Shown here piece by piece: positions 34,823-44,213 of a DNA stretch of 54,035 nucleotides. The notes under the pieces are model-generated. The model was given only the letters and a program-made list of their open reading frames with translations, was not told where the DNA came from and made no database searches. The translations under genes and the position numbers were made by a program. The stretch's first letter is position 1. Each line of letters opens with the position of its first letter. The stretch comes from Paenibacillus endophyticus. GTDB taxonomy: Bacteria > Bacillota > Bacilli > Paenibacillales > Paenibacillaceae. The stretch spans positions 1 through 54,035 of the forward strand of contig NZ_JACHXW010000009.1 of the NCBI RefSeq assembly GCF_014192395.1. Reading direction: 5' to 3'.

Positions 34823-37438
34823 GTGAATCTTACTGGCATTGATATGTTTAGAGGATTATCGAATATGGAGCTGGCGAAGCTTCTCGGCATGATGGAGAAA
34901 CAGGAGGCTGCCGCCGGCACGAGGCTGTTCCGCCAAGGCGACCTTGGCGATTGCATGTATATTGTAGAAAGTGGGTCGATTGAGCTTTTCTCGCATGTAG
35001 ACGGGCAGGTGAGGAGATCCCTTGCGGTACTCGGAGCGGGCGAGGTCGTCGGAGAGATGGCGCTGCTTACCGGTGAAGCGAGGTCTGCGGAAGCTATAAC
35101 TGCGGAGCCATCCGTGCTTTATGTCATTGACAGCCTCATGTTTGAGCGACTAGTTGCGGAGAATGCCGTTTTTTCCGCCTACTTTATTAAACTGCTCTCA
35201 CAGCGATTAATTTCGACAAACGGTAGGCTGCAAGCCGCCAAAAAGACCGAAACCGAACGCGTTCTCCATGAGCTTAGCCAAATGCGCGAACAGACATCCC
35301 GGTTTCTGCTGTGGTGCGCTCACGTTCCACTTGTTAGCAAGAGGCTTGCCGAGCATACCTTCCAAATTTCAATAGACAACGAACTTTTGCACAATCCCTT
35401 CCTAGAGAAATGCTTTCAAGACCATCCAAGAACATCAGAATGGCTTGCTCTAACAAACGGACTTAAGCCCGTGTTGAACGATATTAGCAAGGAACGCTAC
35501 GGTTATGAAGAGATGGCTTCTTGGGTTGATAAAGCGGTGTCTTGGTACGTGGCGCAGAATGACTGGGTCGCTTTTATTATTGTACAGGGAGACAAGGGCA
35601 ATTGGCCTGTAGCGCTGGATACGTATGCACGAGTAGCGGGCGATGTGGCCGACCAGCAACGAACGGATCTATTTCGTACCATTAACCGTTGCCCGAGGGA
35701 TTTATTAGCCGTTAACTATCCTGTTCTCCAGCATTTTTTGCAATATTGCGAAAGAAACGCTCCTGAAACGGGCTTGTCCGTTGTAGAAGCGGCATTAGAT
35801 CATGGGCATGTCTTCCAGCCGCAGGAGCTTTTATTTCTGTATGAGTGCGGAACTGAGCTTTGCAGGGCAGCAGGCAGAAATAATCAGGCGCTGGAGTATT
35901 TGCATCTTGCTGACACGCTAGCGGGCACGTTCTCGTCAAAAGGCGGAGCGCTGAACACGGACCGGGCATATGGGCTTGCTAAGCAAAAGTTGGCGAAAAA
36001 GCGAAGTGACCTGCTTGTTCAGGGTGCCGGAAGGCTGCTCAAAGGAAACCGTGCCGCAGAGGCAGCAGCCGTTATCCTATCGATTCTATGTATTATTTTA
36101 TCTTTTATCCTTGAACCGTTCGGTGGATTATCTGAAGCGGGAATGCGATTTATTGGCATTTCATTGGCGGCGGTCGTGATGTGGATCGTGCCGGTCTTGC
36201 CTGATTATGTAGTGGCGCTCGGCATGATTATGTTATGGGTGCTGGGCGGGGTAGCCTCGCCTGAGATTGCATTGTCGGGCTTCGGCTCAAGCTCGTGGCT
36301 GTTCATGATCTTCATCATGGCGATCAGTGCGGTTATTACAAAGTCGGGCATATCCTACCGCTTTGCGCTGCATGCGCTCAAACGGTTTCCGGCTAGCTAT
36401 CGCGGCCAGCTCTGGGGCATCGTTGCTGGAGGCGTGCTGCTGAATCCGATGCTTCCTTCCTCTTCCGCCAAAGTTTCGATCGGCGTACCGATGGCGCAGA
36501 CGCTGGCGGAGTCGCTTGGCTATGGCGAGAAAAGCAAAGGAGCCGCGGGGCTTGGGCTCGTTGCCATGATCTTCTTCGGCTTCACTGCTCCCTTTGTCCT
36601 GACAGGCTCTTATACGAATGTAATGGCCTATGGCCTTGCGAAGGCGGATAAAGGGATATCCTGGATGCAATGGCTGCTCTATGCGCTGCCTGCCTTTATC
36701 GTGTTTGGCATCGTTATGCTTGTCATTCTTCGCTTTTTGTTCCGCAAGCTGGAGCCTGCCAAGCTAGTCGCGGGCGAGGTATTGAATGAACAGCTGCGCT
36801 TGCTGGGTCCTCTTACGAAGGATGAGAGGGTGTCCATGTGGACGGTTATAGGCTGTATTGGGCTGATGGTTCTTCAGCCGCTTCACAGCATGGACAGCAC
36901 GTGGATTATGCTGATTGGCTTCGCGGTGCTAGTTACAAGTGGCGTGCTGGATAAGCAGACGATAGCGACGGGCATCGATTGGACGTTTCTGCTCTTCCTC
37001 GGCGCGGCATTCAGCTTTGCGGGAGTCGCCGGACAGCTTGGCATTGCTGAGCTGCTGTCGGAATTTCTTGGCGTGCATATGTCCGTTTTTATGGCCAGTC
37101 CCGTCTTGTTTATTACAGCCGTTATTTTGGTTTCCTTTGTCATAACGTTTGTTATTCGCGACGATCCGGCAGTTATACTGCTGGTAACGGCGCTCGTCCC
37201 CTTGGGTGAAGTGGTTGGCATTCACCCTTGGGTGCTCGTATTTGTAATTCTGCTGGCAACCGATCCGTTTTTCTTTGCTTATCAGTCTCCGACTTATTTA
37301 ACAGCTTACTACAGTACGGAGGGAAAAGCGTTCTCGCATCGGCAGGCGCAGAGGGTTGCTTTATGGTATGGGCTGGCTGTGCTGCTGGCTGCGGCTCTAA
37401 GCGTGCCTTATTGGATGTGGCTTGGTCTTATTTCGTAA
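34823..37438 (+). CDS. cyclic-nucleotide-binding domain fused to a DASS/SLC13-type anion permease
   Basis: 871 residues from a GTG. Residues about 5-120 are a CRP-type cyclic-nucleotide domain (LFRQGDLGDCMYIVESGSI, GEVVGEMALLTGEARSAEAI). Residues about 130-405 are a helical linker of unknown family. From about 415 there are 11 or more membrane segments with DASS/CitT features (GFGSSSWLFMIFIMAISAVI, then NPMLPSSSAKVSIGVPMAQT in place of an SNT motif). The parts suggest sodium-coupled dicarboxylate or anion transport gated by cAMP. The adenylate cyclase gene follows after 18 bases (ATG 37457), so transporter and messenger source share a transcript. The transported anion is unknown. Confidence 0.85.
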   Translation: MNLTGIDMFRGLSNMELAKLLGMMEKQEAAAGTRLFRQGDLGDCMYIVESGSIELFSHVDGQVRRSLAVLGAGEVVGEMALLTGEARSAEAITAEPSVLYVIDSLMFERLVAENAVFSAYFIKLLSQRLISTNGRLQAAKKTETERVLHELSQMREQTSRFLLWCAHVPLVSKRLAEHTFQISIDNELLHNPFLEKCFQDHPRTSEWLALTNGLKPVLNDISKERYGYEEMASWVDKAVSWYVAQNDWVAFIIVQGDKGNWPVALDTYARVAGDVADQQRTDLFRTINRCPRDLLAVNYPVLQHFLQYCERNAPETGLSVVEAALDHGHVFQPQELLFLYECGTELCRAAGRNNQALEYLHLADTLAGTFSSKGGALNTDRAYGLAKQKLAKKRSDLLVQGAGRLLKGNRAAEAAAVILSILCIILSFILEPFGGLSEAGMRFIGISLAAVVMWIVPVLPDYVVALGMIMLWVLGGVASPEIALSGFGSSSWLFMIFIMAISAVITKSGISYRFALHALKRFPASYRGQLWGIVAGGVLLNPMLPSSSAKVSIGVPMAQTLAESLGYGEKSKGAAGLGLVAMIFFGFTAPFVLTGSYTNVMAYGLAKADKGISWMQWLLYALPAFIVFGIVMLVILRFLFRKLEPAKLVAGEVLNEQLRLLGPLTKDERVSMWTVIGCIGLMVLQPLHSMDSTWIMLIGFAVLVTSGVLDKQTIATGIDWTFLLFLGAAFSFAGVAGQLGIAELLSEFLGVHMSVFMASPVLFITAVILVSFVITFVIRDDPAVILLVTALVPLGEVVGIHPWVLVFVILLATDPFFFAYQSPTYLTAYYSTEGKAFSHRQAQRVALWYGLAVLLAAALSVPYWMWLGLIS

Positions 37439-37456
37439 CAGCGAGGGGTGAATTTG

Positions 37457-39220
37457 ATGAAAATAAAGCTGATCCATATTATTGCGGTCTTGACCGCTTT
37501 ATCCATGTTCCTGATGTATCGGGGCTCTCTGGACACCATGGACTATTTCTTCCAAGACCGCTTTATGCAGAAGGAAGGCGATATTGATACGCGCATCGCA
37601 ATTATCGCAATCGATGACGAGAGCGTAACGGAGTATGGCAGCTGGCCGTGGAACCGGAATGTTCATGCGCAGCTTATTGAAACGCTCGATGCGGGTGACC
37701 CTGCGGTCATCGCGTTCGACGTCACGTTCCCAGCGCCTTCTGCAGATGACCCCTCGTCGGATGATGCGTTGATTAGCGCAACTAAGAATGCGGGCAATGT
37801 GGTCATGCCTGTGTACGGAACATTCGCTTCCTCTGCCAAAGAGGGGGATATCGAGGCGCTTGAAATGTCCGAGCCCTTCCCGGAGCTTAAGGCGGCTGCA
37901 GCAGCAGTCGGGCATATCAATACGATACCGGATCGAGACCACGTCGTACGCAATTCCTTATATAGCTTCATGGATGAAGGGGAGCGGGTAGAGAGCTTTT
38001 CCTGGGTTGTCTACCGTATGTTTATGGAACGGCTCGGAGAAACGGTGAATGCGGATATGCTTCCGCTGGACTCATTTGGCCAATTTCCTATTTCGTACAC
38101 GGGCCGCCCCGGACAATACGAGGCCATTCCTTATTCAGCGGTACTGAACGGCGATGTTCCTGCTGAATATTTCAAGGATAGGATCGTGTTGATTGGCCCT
38201 TATGCAACGGGATTCAAGGATGATTATCTTACGCCGCTGCAGGTAAAAAGCCTCATGTATGGGGTGGAAATCCACGCCAATATTATTCAAGCGCTGCTGG
38301 ATGAGGATCTGAAGCAGAAGCTGGAATGGAAGTGGAACGAGCTTGTTCTATTGCTTGCGGCAGCGCTAGCTTTCTTCCTGTTCCGGAAATGGAATATGGT
38401 TATTTCTTTCTCGGCGGTTGCTGTCATCATTGCGGTATTCGTGCTTGGGGGCCGATATTTATATGAAAAAGGCATTATTATTTCGGTCGGCTACGTCGTT
38501 CCGCTGCTTGTTGTTAGCTGCATAATCGTCGTTGGCTTTCATTATGTGGAAGAGCTGTTCGAGCGCCGCCGTGTGACCGATATATTCGGTAGGTATGTTG
38601 CGCCAGAGGTGGTAAACCAGATTCTGAAAAACGGCGAGGATGGCCTTAAGCTAGGCGGTACGCGCAGGGAGTTAACAGTGCTGTTTGTTGATATCCGCGG
38701 CTTCACACCGCTCTCGGAGAAGGCGGAGCCGGAGGAAATCGTAGAAATATTAAATGAGTACCTCGATCTTGCGGCTAACTGCATCTTTAAATTCGACGGC
38801 ACGCTGGACAAGTTTATAGGGGACGCGGCCATGGCTATTTTCAATGCTCCGCTGCTTCTGGAGGACCATCCGATGCGTGCGGTAGAAGCGGCATGGGCCA
38901 TGAAGGAAGGTTCGGCTGCGCTGGAGCGCAAGCTGATTGAACGATTCGGCTTTGGCGTGAAGTTTGGTCTTGGTATCCATACTGGACCGGCTGTCTTTGG
39001 CAATATCGGCTCGAAGAGCAGGATGGACTACACGGCGATAGGCGACACGGTGAATACGGCGGCGAGGCTGGAGAGCAACGCGAAGCCTGGCCAAATTATT
39101 GTGAGCGATGCCGTATACCAAAGGGTGAAGGGACGAATTCATGCGGCCCCGCTAGGCGAGATCAAGGTAAAGGGCAAGGAGCAGGGCATTACAATCTATG
39201 AGCTGGAGGGAATACAATGA
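37457..39220 (+). CDS. CHASE2-domain class III adenylate cyclase
   Basis: 587 residues from the ATG at 37457 (GAGGGGTGA upstream); a GTG at 37448 is in frame but overlaps that site. One N-terminal helix precedes an extracellular CHASE2 domain (IAIDDESVTEYGSWPWNR, IAFDVTFPAPSADDP). Then come about three helices at 285-365 and a catalytic domain with LFVDIRGFTPLSEK and DKFIGDAAMAIFNAP (both metal Asp and the purine-selecting Lys). MDYTAIGDTVNTAARLE follows with the second selecting Asp and the transition-state Asn and Arg. All residues for making cAMP are present. The stop overlaps the next start (ATGA). Confidence 0.92.
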   Translation: MKIKLIHIIAVLTALSMFLMYRGSLDTMDYFFQDRFMQKEGDIDTRIAIIAIDDESVTEYGSWPWNRNVHAQLIETLDAGDPAVIAFDVTFPAPSADDPSSDDALISATKNAGNVVMPVYGTFASSAKEGDIEALEMSEPFPELKAAAAAVGHINTIPDRDHVVRNSLYSFMDEGERVESFSWVVYRMFMERLGETVNADMLPLDSFGQFPISYTGRPGQYEAIPYSAVLNGDVPAEYFKDRIVLIGPYATGFKDDYLTPLQVKSLMYGVEIHANIIQALLDEDLKQKLEWKWNELVLLLAAALAFFLFRKWNMVISFSAVAVIIAVFVLGGRYLYEKGIIISVGYVVPLLVVSCIIVVGFHYVEELFERRRVTDIFGRYVAPEVVNQILKNGEDGLKLGGTRRELTVLFVDIRGFTPLSEKAEPEEIVEILNEYLDLAANCIFKFDGTLDKFIGDAAMAIFNAPLLLEDHPMRAVEAAWAMKEGSAALERKLIERFGFGVKFGLGIHTGPAVFGNIGSKSRMDYTAIGDTVNTAARLESNAKPGQIIVSDAVYQRVKGRIHAAPLGEIKVKGKEQGITIYELEGIQ

Positions 39221-41643
39221 GGACATTAAAGCTGCTGTTTATTTCGCTGCTAGTGCTGGCTATCGTTATGCCAACGACGGTCATGGCGAAGGACACGGAC
39301 AAGGCAGGTAAGATTACTGCGACTGCGGGCAAAGCGGAAGTGAAAAAGGGCGGCGGCTCGAAAAAGTTTAATGCGTTCAAAGGCATGGCTTTAACGCAAG
39401 GCGATACGGTTATAACGGGCAGTGACGGCAAAATTACGCTGGATCTGGACAGCGACAAGCAGGTTACGATTGGTTCCGGCACGACGCTTGTGATCAGCGA
39501 GCTGGTCAAAAGCGCGAAGGCGCTGGGCGGTAAGACGAGCCTGAGCCTATTGAAGGGCAAAGTGCTTATTACGATCAAGAAAAAGCTGGATGGGGATTCG
39601 CGTTTCGAGATTGAGACGCCAACCGCTATCATGGGCGTAATGGGGACGCAATTTACAGTGCAATATGAAGAAGGCGAAAGCTACGTCGGTGTTTTTGAAG
39701 GAGCAGTGAAGACGAAGCACGGCGAACAGCTCGAGGAAGAGACGATCGTTAACCCGAACGAACAGCTGGGGCTGGATGCGAATGGCGGCGATAAAGAGAA
39801 GCTGGATTATCGTGATCTTCCTTTAGTTGGTCTGGAGCATTACCTTGCCCTGCTGGAGAAGGATGCGAAGGCAGATAAATCGCTAATCGAGCAGGTTAAA
39901 CAGCTGATTGCGGTTAAAAAGCAAGAGGAAGCAGCTGCTGCCTTGAAGGAAAACGGAAGTAAACCAGGCGACACCAAAATCGTTTACGATGACGGTTCGA
40001 GCCAAATTGGCGGGGGAGGCAGCGTAGTGGTGCCGACACAGGCACCGACGGCAGCGCCAACGCCAACGCCAACACCGGCGCCAACGGCGACACCTACAGC
40101 AACGCCGATAGCGACAGAGCCGCCGACGCCTACAGAAGAGCCAGTACCTCCATTGCTGGATCTGGATGCACTATATAGAGGGGTTAAATCCTATATTTCT
40201 AATGACAAATCGTTCTATTTGCCTTTTACAACCTCGGTTGCTTACAACGGTCCTAACAGCTCGTTTCCTGAGGACGGCTCGAGGATTGTGAAGCTAGAAG
40301 TATTTGATGATGAAATGGAGCGTTTCGAAGAAAGAGCCATCGTCGATAAGGTTTCTGTTAGCTCGGTTTCTCCGAAGCAGCTGCACGTGCAGCTATCGGA
40401 GCCGATTGAATATGGATCAAAAATTAGATTTACAATTCTAGCTGGCCAACTGAAGAATGCAGAAACGAATGTTATTCAAGAAGATGATCTGGTTACGAGC
40501 CATAACGAATCTGGCCAGGATATCGAATTTATATTCGAACAGGAACCTTTTGAAAGGGAGTATAAGCATGAGGACGATTCGGATGACGGAGTAGGGCTGG
40601 TAGCTGTAGAGTTGTACACGCTCGGATATCAAATTCCTTACGATTCTGAAGTTGGAGCTGATATTCGAATAAATAAAGTGTGCCCGGAGACAGGGGAGTA
40701 CCCGATTCCAGGGCGGTATTACGAACAAGGCTGCGGCTCTGAGTTTGAATATGAGCTAGAGCAATATGTGATGAACACTTTTATGGTTGGGCCAAACCGA
40801 TTGGCCATTACTCTTAATATAACGAACTTCCAATTGCTAGACCCGGCAAGATATGAGGTCATTATTAATCTTCAAGATAATAGAGGCCAAGCGCATTATG
40901 TAACGCGAGTTATAAACATCGTCGCTAAGAAGCCTCCTGTACCGATTGAGTATATGGCGTACACGCCAGATAGCAGCACGTTGATTTTACCCTTTACGTC
41001 GAACATTGCATCAGCTGATGGTATGCCGATTAACCATTCCGACGTTAGCGTAATTGTAATGCCGGATTCGCAAGAGTTCCCTCCTGCGTTGATTGCGGGA
41101 AGCGAAGGGCCGATAGAGGGTTCTGCCATTGAGCTTGACATTGAGAGCGTGTTTGTTGACCCGAGCGATGCCACGCAGCTTATTGTGAAATTGGAGAATG
41201 AAATGGAATATGGCACAGTCCTATCCGTAACGATTGCTGCTGAATCTCTAATGAATGCCGAGACACTTGACGTGCAGAAGGAATTTCGGTCGGTTTCTAT
41301 GACCCATAAAGCAGCATTGTTAACGCGAGAGGTCGAATTTGTCCATGAAGATCCGAATCAGTTGGATAAAGAAGTATTGATTAACACCTATGGGTTTGAA
41401 ATAGGGCAGCCGGAACTGTATATGCTATCCGAAGAAAGCGAATTTGAGCCGCCTTATGAATTGAACGGCGTCTATGCGATATCGGGTGAAGGGGATATAA
41501 AAACACTGACATTATTGGCTGAATATTTTAGCGCATTAAATGTTCAACCGGGGTGGTATGAGCTTTCCATACCCATTATGGATAGCGAGTCGGGGCAGAC
41601 CCGGTTGTACTTAGGAATTCATGTAAAGATACCTCTAGTATAA
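39217..41643 (+). CDS. secreted FecR-domain protein with Pro/Thr linker and Ig-like repeats
   Basis: 808 residues. Signal peptide 1-24 (LLFISLLVLAIVMPTTVMA). FecR-type domain at about 40-185 (GMALTQGDTVITGSDGKITL, FEIETPTAIMGVMGTQFTVQ, VNPNEQL). A Pro/Thr/Ala linker near 270-310 made of PTPTPTPA-like units is typical of wall-spanning spacers. The remainder is beta-rich with two similar blocks (IVDKVSVSSVSPKQLHVQL against IESVFVDPSDATQLIVKL). FecR domains next to CHASE2 cyclases are a recurring pairing. It starts inside the cyclase stop codon, so it is in the same operon. It may be an extracellular partner of the CHASE2 sensor. Confidence 0.82.
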   Translation: MRTLKLLFISLLVLAIVMPTTVMAKDTDKAGKITATAGKAEVKKGGGSKKFNAFKGMALTQGDTVITGSDGKITLDLDSDKQVTIGSGTTLVISELVKSAKALGGKTSLSLLKGKVLITIKKKLDGDSRFEIETPTAIMGVMGTQFTVQYEEGESYVGVFEGAVKTKHGEQLEEETIVNPNEQLGLDANGGDKEKLDYRDLPLVGLEHYLALLEKDAKADKSLIEQVKQLIAVKKQEEAAAALKENGSKPGDTKIVYDDGSSQIGGGGSVVVPTQAPTAAPTPTPTPAPTATPTATPIATEPPTPTEEPVPPLLDLDALYRGVKSYISNDKSFYLPFTTSVAYNGPNSSFPEDGSRIVKLEVFDDEMERFEERAIVDKVSVSSVSPKQLHVQLSEPIEYGSKIRFTILAGQLKNAETNVIQEDDLVTSHNESGQDIEFIFEQEPFEREYKHEDDSDDGVGLVAVELYTLGYQIPYDSEVGADIRINKVCPETGEYPIPGRYYEQGCGSEFEYELEQYVMNTFMVGPNRLAITLNITNFQLLDPARYEVIINLQDNRGQAHYVTRVINIVAKKPPVPIEYMAYTPDSSTLILPFTSNIASADGMPINHSDVSVIVMPDSQEFPPALIAGSEGPIEGSAIELDIESVFVDPSDATQLIVKLENEMEYGTVLSVTIAAESLMNAETLDVQKEFRSVSMTHKAALLTREVEFVHEDPNQLDKEVLINTYGFEIGQPELYMLSEESEFEPPYELNGVYAISGEGDIKTLTLLAEYFSALNVQPGWYELSIPIMDSESGQTRLYLGIHVKIPLV

Positions 41644-41671
41644 CGATTGACAAAAGGAAGGGAGCAACAGG

Positions 41672-43138
41672 ATGAAAACGAAATTTCGTATATTAGCAGC
41701 AGGGACGGCGCTTGCGACGGCATTGGTCCTGCTTAATGGAAGTGCATATGCGGCGACCGCTGCGGAGCCAGCCTTAATAACCGAGCAGACGAGCGCTGCG
41801 ATGATCGTTCAAGCCATCGGGAAAATCAGCCAGCCTTGGGGGCTGGCCGAGGCAGAAGGCGGCGGATTGATCGTCGTGAGTGCAGGAAGCAACCAAATCA
41901 GCAAGTGGCAGGATAACAAGCTGACTGCGGTTACGACACAGACGGCAAGCGGGTATTTGGATGGAACGACGGTTAATGCTGCGTTTAACCATCCGTCATA
42001 CTCCGCGGTGAACAGCAAAGGCTTAATCTATGTGAGTGATACAGATAACCATGTAGTACGCAGGGTGGCGAAGGAAAGGGTGTATACGGCTGCCGGTGAC
42101 GGCAAGCCTGGCTATAAGGACGGCAAATTCGGTGATGCGCAGTTCAATGCCCCGGCTGGCCTTGCGATAGACACTAAGGATAATGTCTATGTAGCGGATA
42201 CGCTCAACAATGTCATTCGTATGATCTCCCCTGAAGGCGTAACGACGACTTTCGCCGGAGCGGCTGGCGAAGCGGGCGGTTACAAGGATGGCGGCGCGGC
42301 TGAAGCCAAATTCAACGAGCCGATGGGCCTTGCTTTTGATGAGAAAGGCGGTTTGTACGTTGCGGACAGCGGCAATCATTTGATTCGTTATATTCGGGAT
42401 GGCAAAGTAACAACGGTTGCCGGCAAACCGACAACGGTTGATGCAACCACAGGTTATATGGCAGGCGGCTACGTGAACGGCACGAGCGCTGATGCGCGTT
42501 TCGATCGTCCTAGAGGGCTCGCGTATGCGGATGGCGTGTTATACGTTGCGGACAGTCTTAATAACCGCATTCGGGCCGTACGGGCGGGGAAAGTTATTTC
42601 CATTGCTGGCCAAAGCGCGCCTGGCAACGTGGTTGGGAGCGCAGACGCTGCGCAATTCAATCAGCCTTCCTCGCTGCTTTATTCAGCAGGCAAGTTATAC
42701 ATTGCTGACACGCTGAACGACAGCGTGAAGCGGCTTGAAGTTGACGCGAAGACGCTTAAACCGATTCTCACCAAACAAGAGTTAGTGGAGGGTACTGAAC
42801 TGCTCCCTGCTGGCAAGGATGTTCAGGTATGGCTGGAAGGCAAGCGGGTCGAGTTCGCGAACGCCCAAAAGCCGTTTAAGAAAGGCGATAAGACGTATTT
42901 GCCAGTTAGGGCGGTATTCGCGTCTTGGGGTGCGGAGGTCAAATGGAACGCGGCTGCGCAGGAAGTGCAGCTTGCAAAGCAATCGTGGAAGCTGACACTC
43001 AAGGTAAATGCCAAACGCACCGTTATATTGGAAAAAGGCGCATTGTATGTCGAGGCAGACTATTTGGCGGATGCTGCTACCTTCCTGCTAGCGCATGACT
43101 CGGAATTTAATGCTATCATTATGGCTAGTGGGCAATAA
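41672..43138 (+). CDS. secreted NHL-repeat protein with stalk domain
   Basis: 488 residues. Signal peptide 1-28 (ALATALVLLNGSAYAATAA). Five or six NHL beta-propeller blades follow (GLAIDTKDNVYVADTLNNVI, GLAFDEKGGLYVADSGNHLI, GLAYADGVLYVADSLNNRI). Residues about 380-485 are a copper-amine-oxidase-like stalk domain (KKGDKTYLPVRAVFASWGAE). NHL propellers bind proteins or polymers; no catalytic site is apparent. It begins 28 bases after the FecR gene with AAGGGAG, the last gene of the permease-cyclase-FecR-NHL run. Confidence 0.85.
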   Translation: MKTKFRILAAGTALATALVLLNGSAYAATAAEPALITEQTSAAMIVQAIGKISQPWGLAEAEGGGLIVVSAGSNQISKWQDNKLTAVTTQTASGYLDGTTVNAAFNHPSYSAVNSKGLIYVSDTDNHVVRRVAKERVYTAAGDGKPGYKDGKFGDAQFNAPAGLAIDTKDNVYVADTLNNVIRMISPEGVTTTFAGAAGEAGGYKDGGAAEAKFNEPMGLAFDEKGGLYVADSGNHLIRYIRDGKVTTVAGKPTTVDATTGYMAGGYVNGTSADARFDRPRGLAYADGVLYVADSLNNRIRAVRAGKVISIAGQSAPGNVVGSADAAQFNQPSSLLYSAGKLYIADTLNDSVKRLEVDAKTLKPILTKQELVEGTELLPAGKDVQVWLEGKRVEFANAQKPFKKGDKTYLPVRAVFASWGAEVKWNAAAQEVQLAKQSWKLTLKVNAKRTVILEKGALYVEADYLADAATFLLAHDSEFNAIIMASGQ

Positions 43139-43176
43139 ATCGCCTAACTCCCTTTAGCTGGAATGGAGGCAGTGCC

Positions 43177-43998
43177 ATGACTTCAGGAAGCCATTCGCAA
43201 AATAATGTAGACCGATTCTCGGGCTTCGAAAATGATTATGATCAGCATCGGCCGAAAGCGCCGCAAGCCGTCATTGATATCTTGACGGGCTATCTCGGCC
43301 GTACACCTAGCTTGGTGGCCGATGTCGGCTGCGGGACGGGCTTGTCATCCTACGTGTGGCTGGGCCATGCCGATCGGATCATCGGCTTTGAGCCGAATGA
43401 CGATATGAGAGGCAAAGCGATTTCGAGGCTGCCGGAGCAAGGCGGCGAAGCGTCCATATCGTTCGTCAAAGGTTATTCGGACAAGCTTTCTTTGGATGCG
43501 GAGAGCGTTGACGTGCTGACCTGCTCGCAATCCTTCCACTGGATGGAGCCGGTTAGCACGCTGCGGGAATTCGCCCGTGTGCTTAAGCCTGAGGGGATAT
43601 TCGCAGCTTACGATTGTGACTGGCCGCCAACGCTGCACTGGGCAGTCGAAGCGGAATATAAAAAGCTTATTGACCGATCAGAGGAAATTATCAATAAGCA
43701 TGTGCCGGAGAAGGATCGGGCGAGCAAGCGCGATAAGGAAAAACATTTGACGCATATCCACAACAGCGGCTTGTTCCGCTTCTCGAAGGAAATTGTCTTC
43801 CATAACTTGGAGACCTGCGACGCCAAGAGGTATGTTGGGCTAGTCGTTAGCCAAGGGGGCATTCAGACGGTGTTCAAGCTGGGCTCGACGGAGCTGGAAG
43901 AGCAGCTGCGGCAATTCCAAAGCAGTGTTGAGCACTATTTTGCAGGAAGAAGCTTGGACGTAAGGTTTAGCTACAGGATGCGCTTGGGCGTGAAGTAA
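43177..43998 (+). CDS. class I SAM-dependent methyltransferase
   Basis: 273 residues. Motif I is VADVGCGTGLSSYVW, the acidic end of strand 2 is IIGFEPNDDMRGKA, and the methyltransferase-11 block continues with VDVLTCSQSFHWMEPVSTLR and LREFARVLKPEGIFAAYD. The substrate is unknown; the FHWM variant is common in small-molecule or quinone-type methyltransferases. GGAGG precedes the ATG 38 bases after the NHL gene, so co-transcription is possible. A strong terminator follows. Confidence 0.88.
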   Translation: MTSGSHSQNNVDRFSGFENDYDQHRPKAPQAVIDILTGYLGRTPSLVADVGCGTGLSSYVWLGHADRIIGFEPNDDMRGKAISRLPEQGGEASISFVKGYSDKLSLDAESVDVLTCSQSFHWMEPVSTLREFARVLKPEGIFAAYDCDWPPTLHWAVEAEYKKLIDRSEEIINKHVPEKDRASKRDKEKHLTHIHNSGLFRFSKEIVFHNLETCDAKRYVGLVVSQGGIQTVFKLGSTELEEQLRQFQSSVEHYFAGRSLDVRFSYRMRLGVK

Positions 43999-44010
43999 CG
44001 AGTCGGAATA

Positions 44011-44057
44011 AAAATGCTGTCCGAATGGGTGGAAAGACCCTTCAGGCAGCATTTTTT
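44011..44057 (+). terminator. Terminator after the methyltransferase gene
   Basis: AAAATGCTG (44011-44019) with CAGCATTTT (44047-44055), an inner stem GGGT/ACCC, and a T-run. The dispersed repeat described next starts directly at its end. Confidence 0.85.
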
Positions 44058-44166
44058 GACGTATAGGAAAAATATAGGTATGCTCATTCTTTCTCTATAC
44101 GTTTCGTCGAAACGATGGCGTCTGATTGAAAAGACGCCGCGCAGCCAAAGGACGGCGACAGTCGCT
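44058..44166. repeat. Dispersed structured repeat, type A copy 1
   Basis: Begins GACGTATAGGAAA directly after the terminator T-run, then TTTCTCTATACGTTTCG, GAAACGATGGCGTCTG and a stem GGCGTC.../GACGCC. The same order and words occur at 49529-49615, also directly after a terminator. The last part (CCAAAGGACGGCGACAG) matches the type B copies near 49,700 and 53,990. Structured, non-coding and multi-copy, it resembles a REP/MITE family. It seems to sit where the 5' part of the LLM oxygenase gene is missing. Confidence 0.7.
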
Positions 44167-44213
44167 TCGCCTTGTTGAGCAGCAATGACTGCCCATCGTA
44201 TTTCCATGTATAA

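Noticed and set aside
40030..40145. Short tandem repeats of CCAACGCCAACG type
   Set aside because: They encode the Pro/Thr linker of the FecR protein in frame; this is an ordinary coding repeat, not a CRISPR or minisatellite of special interest.
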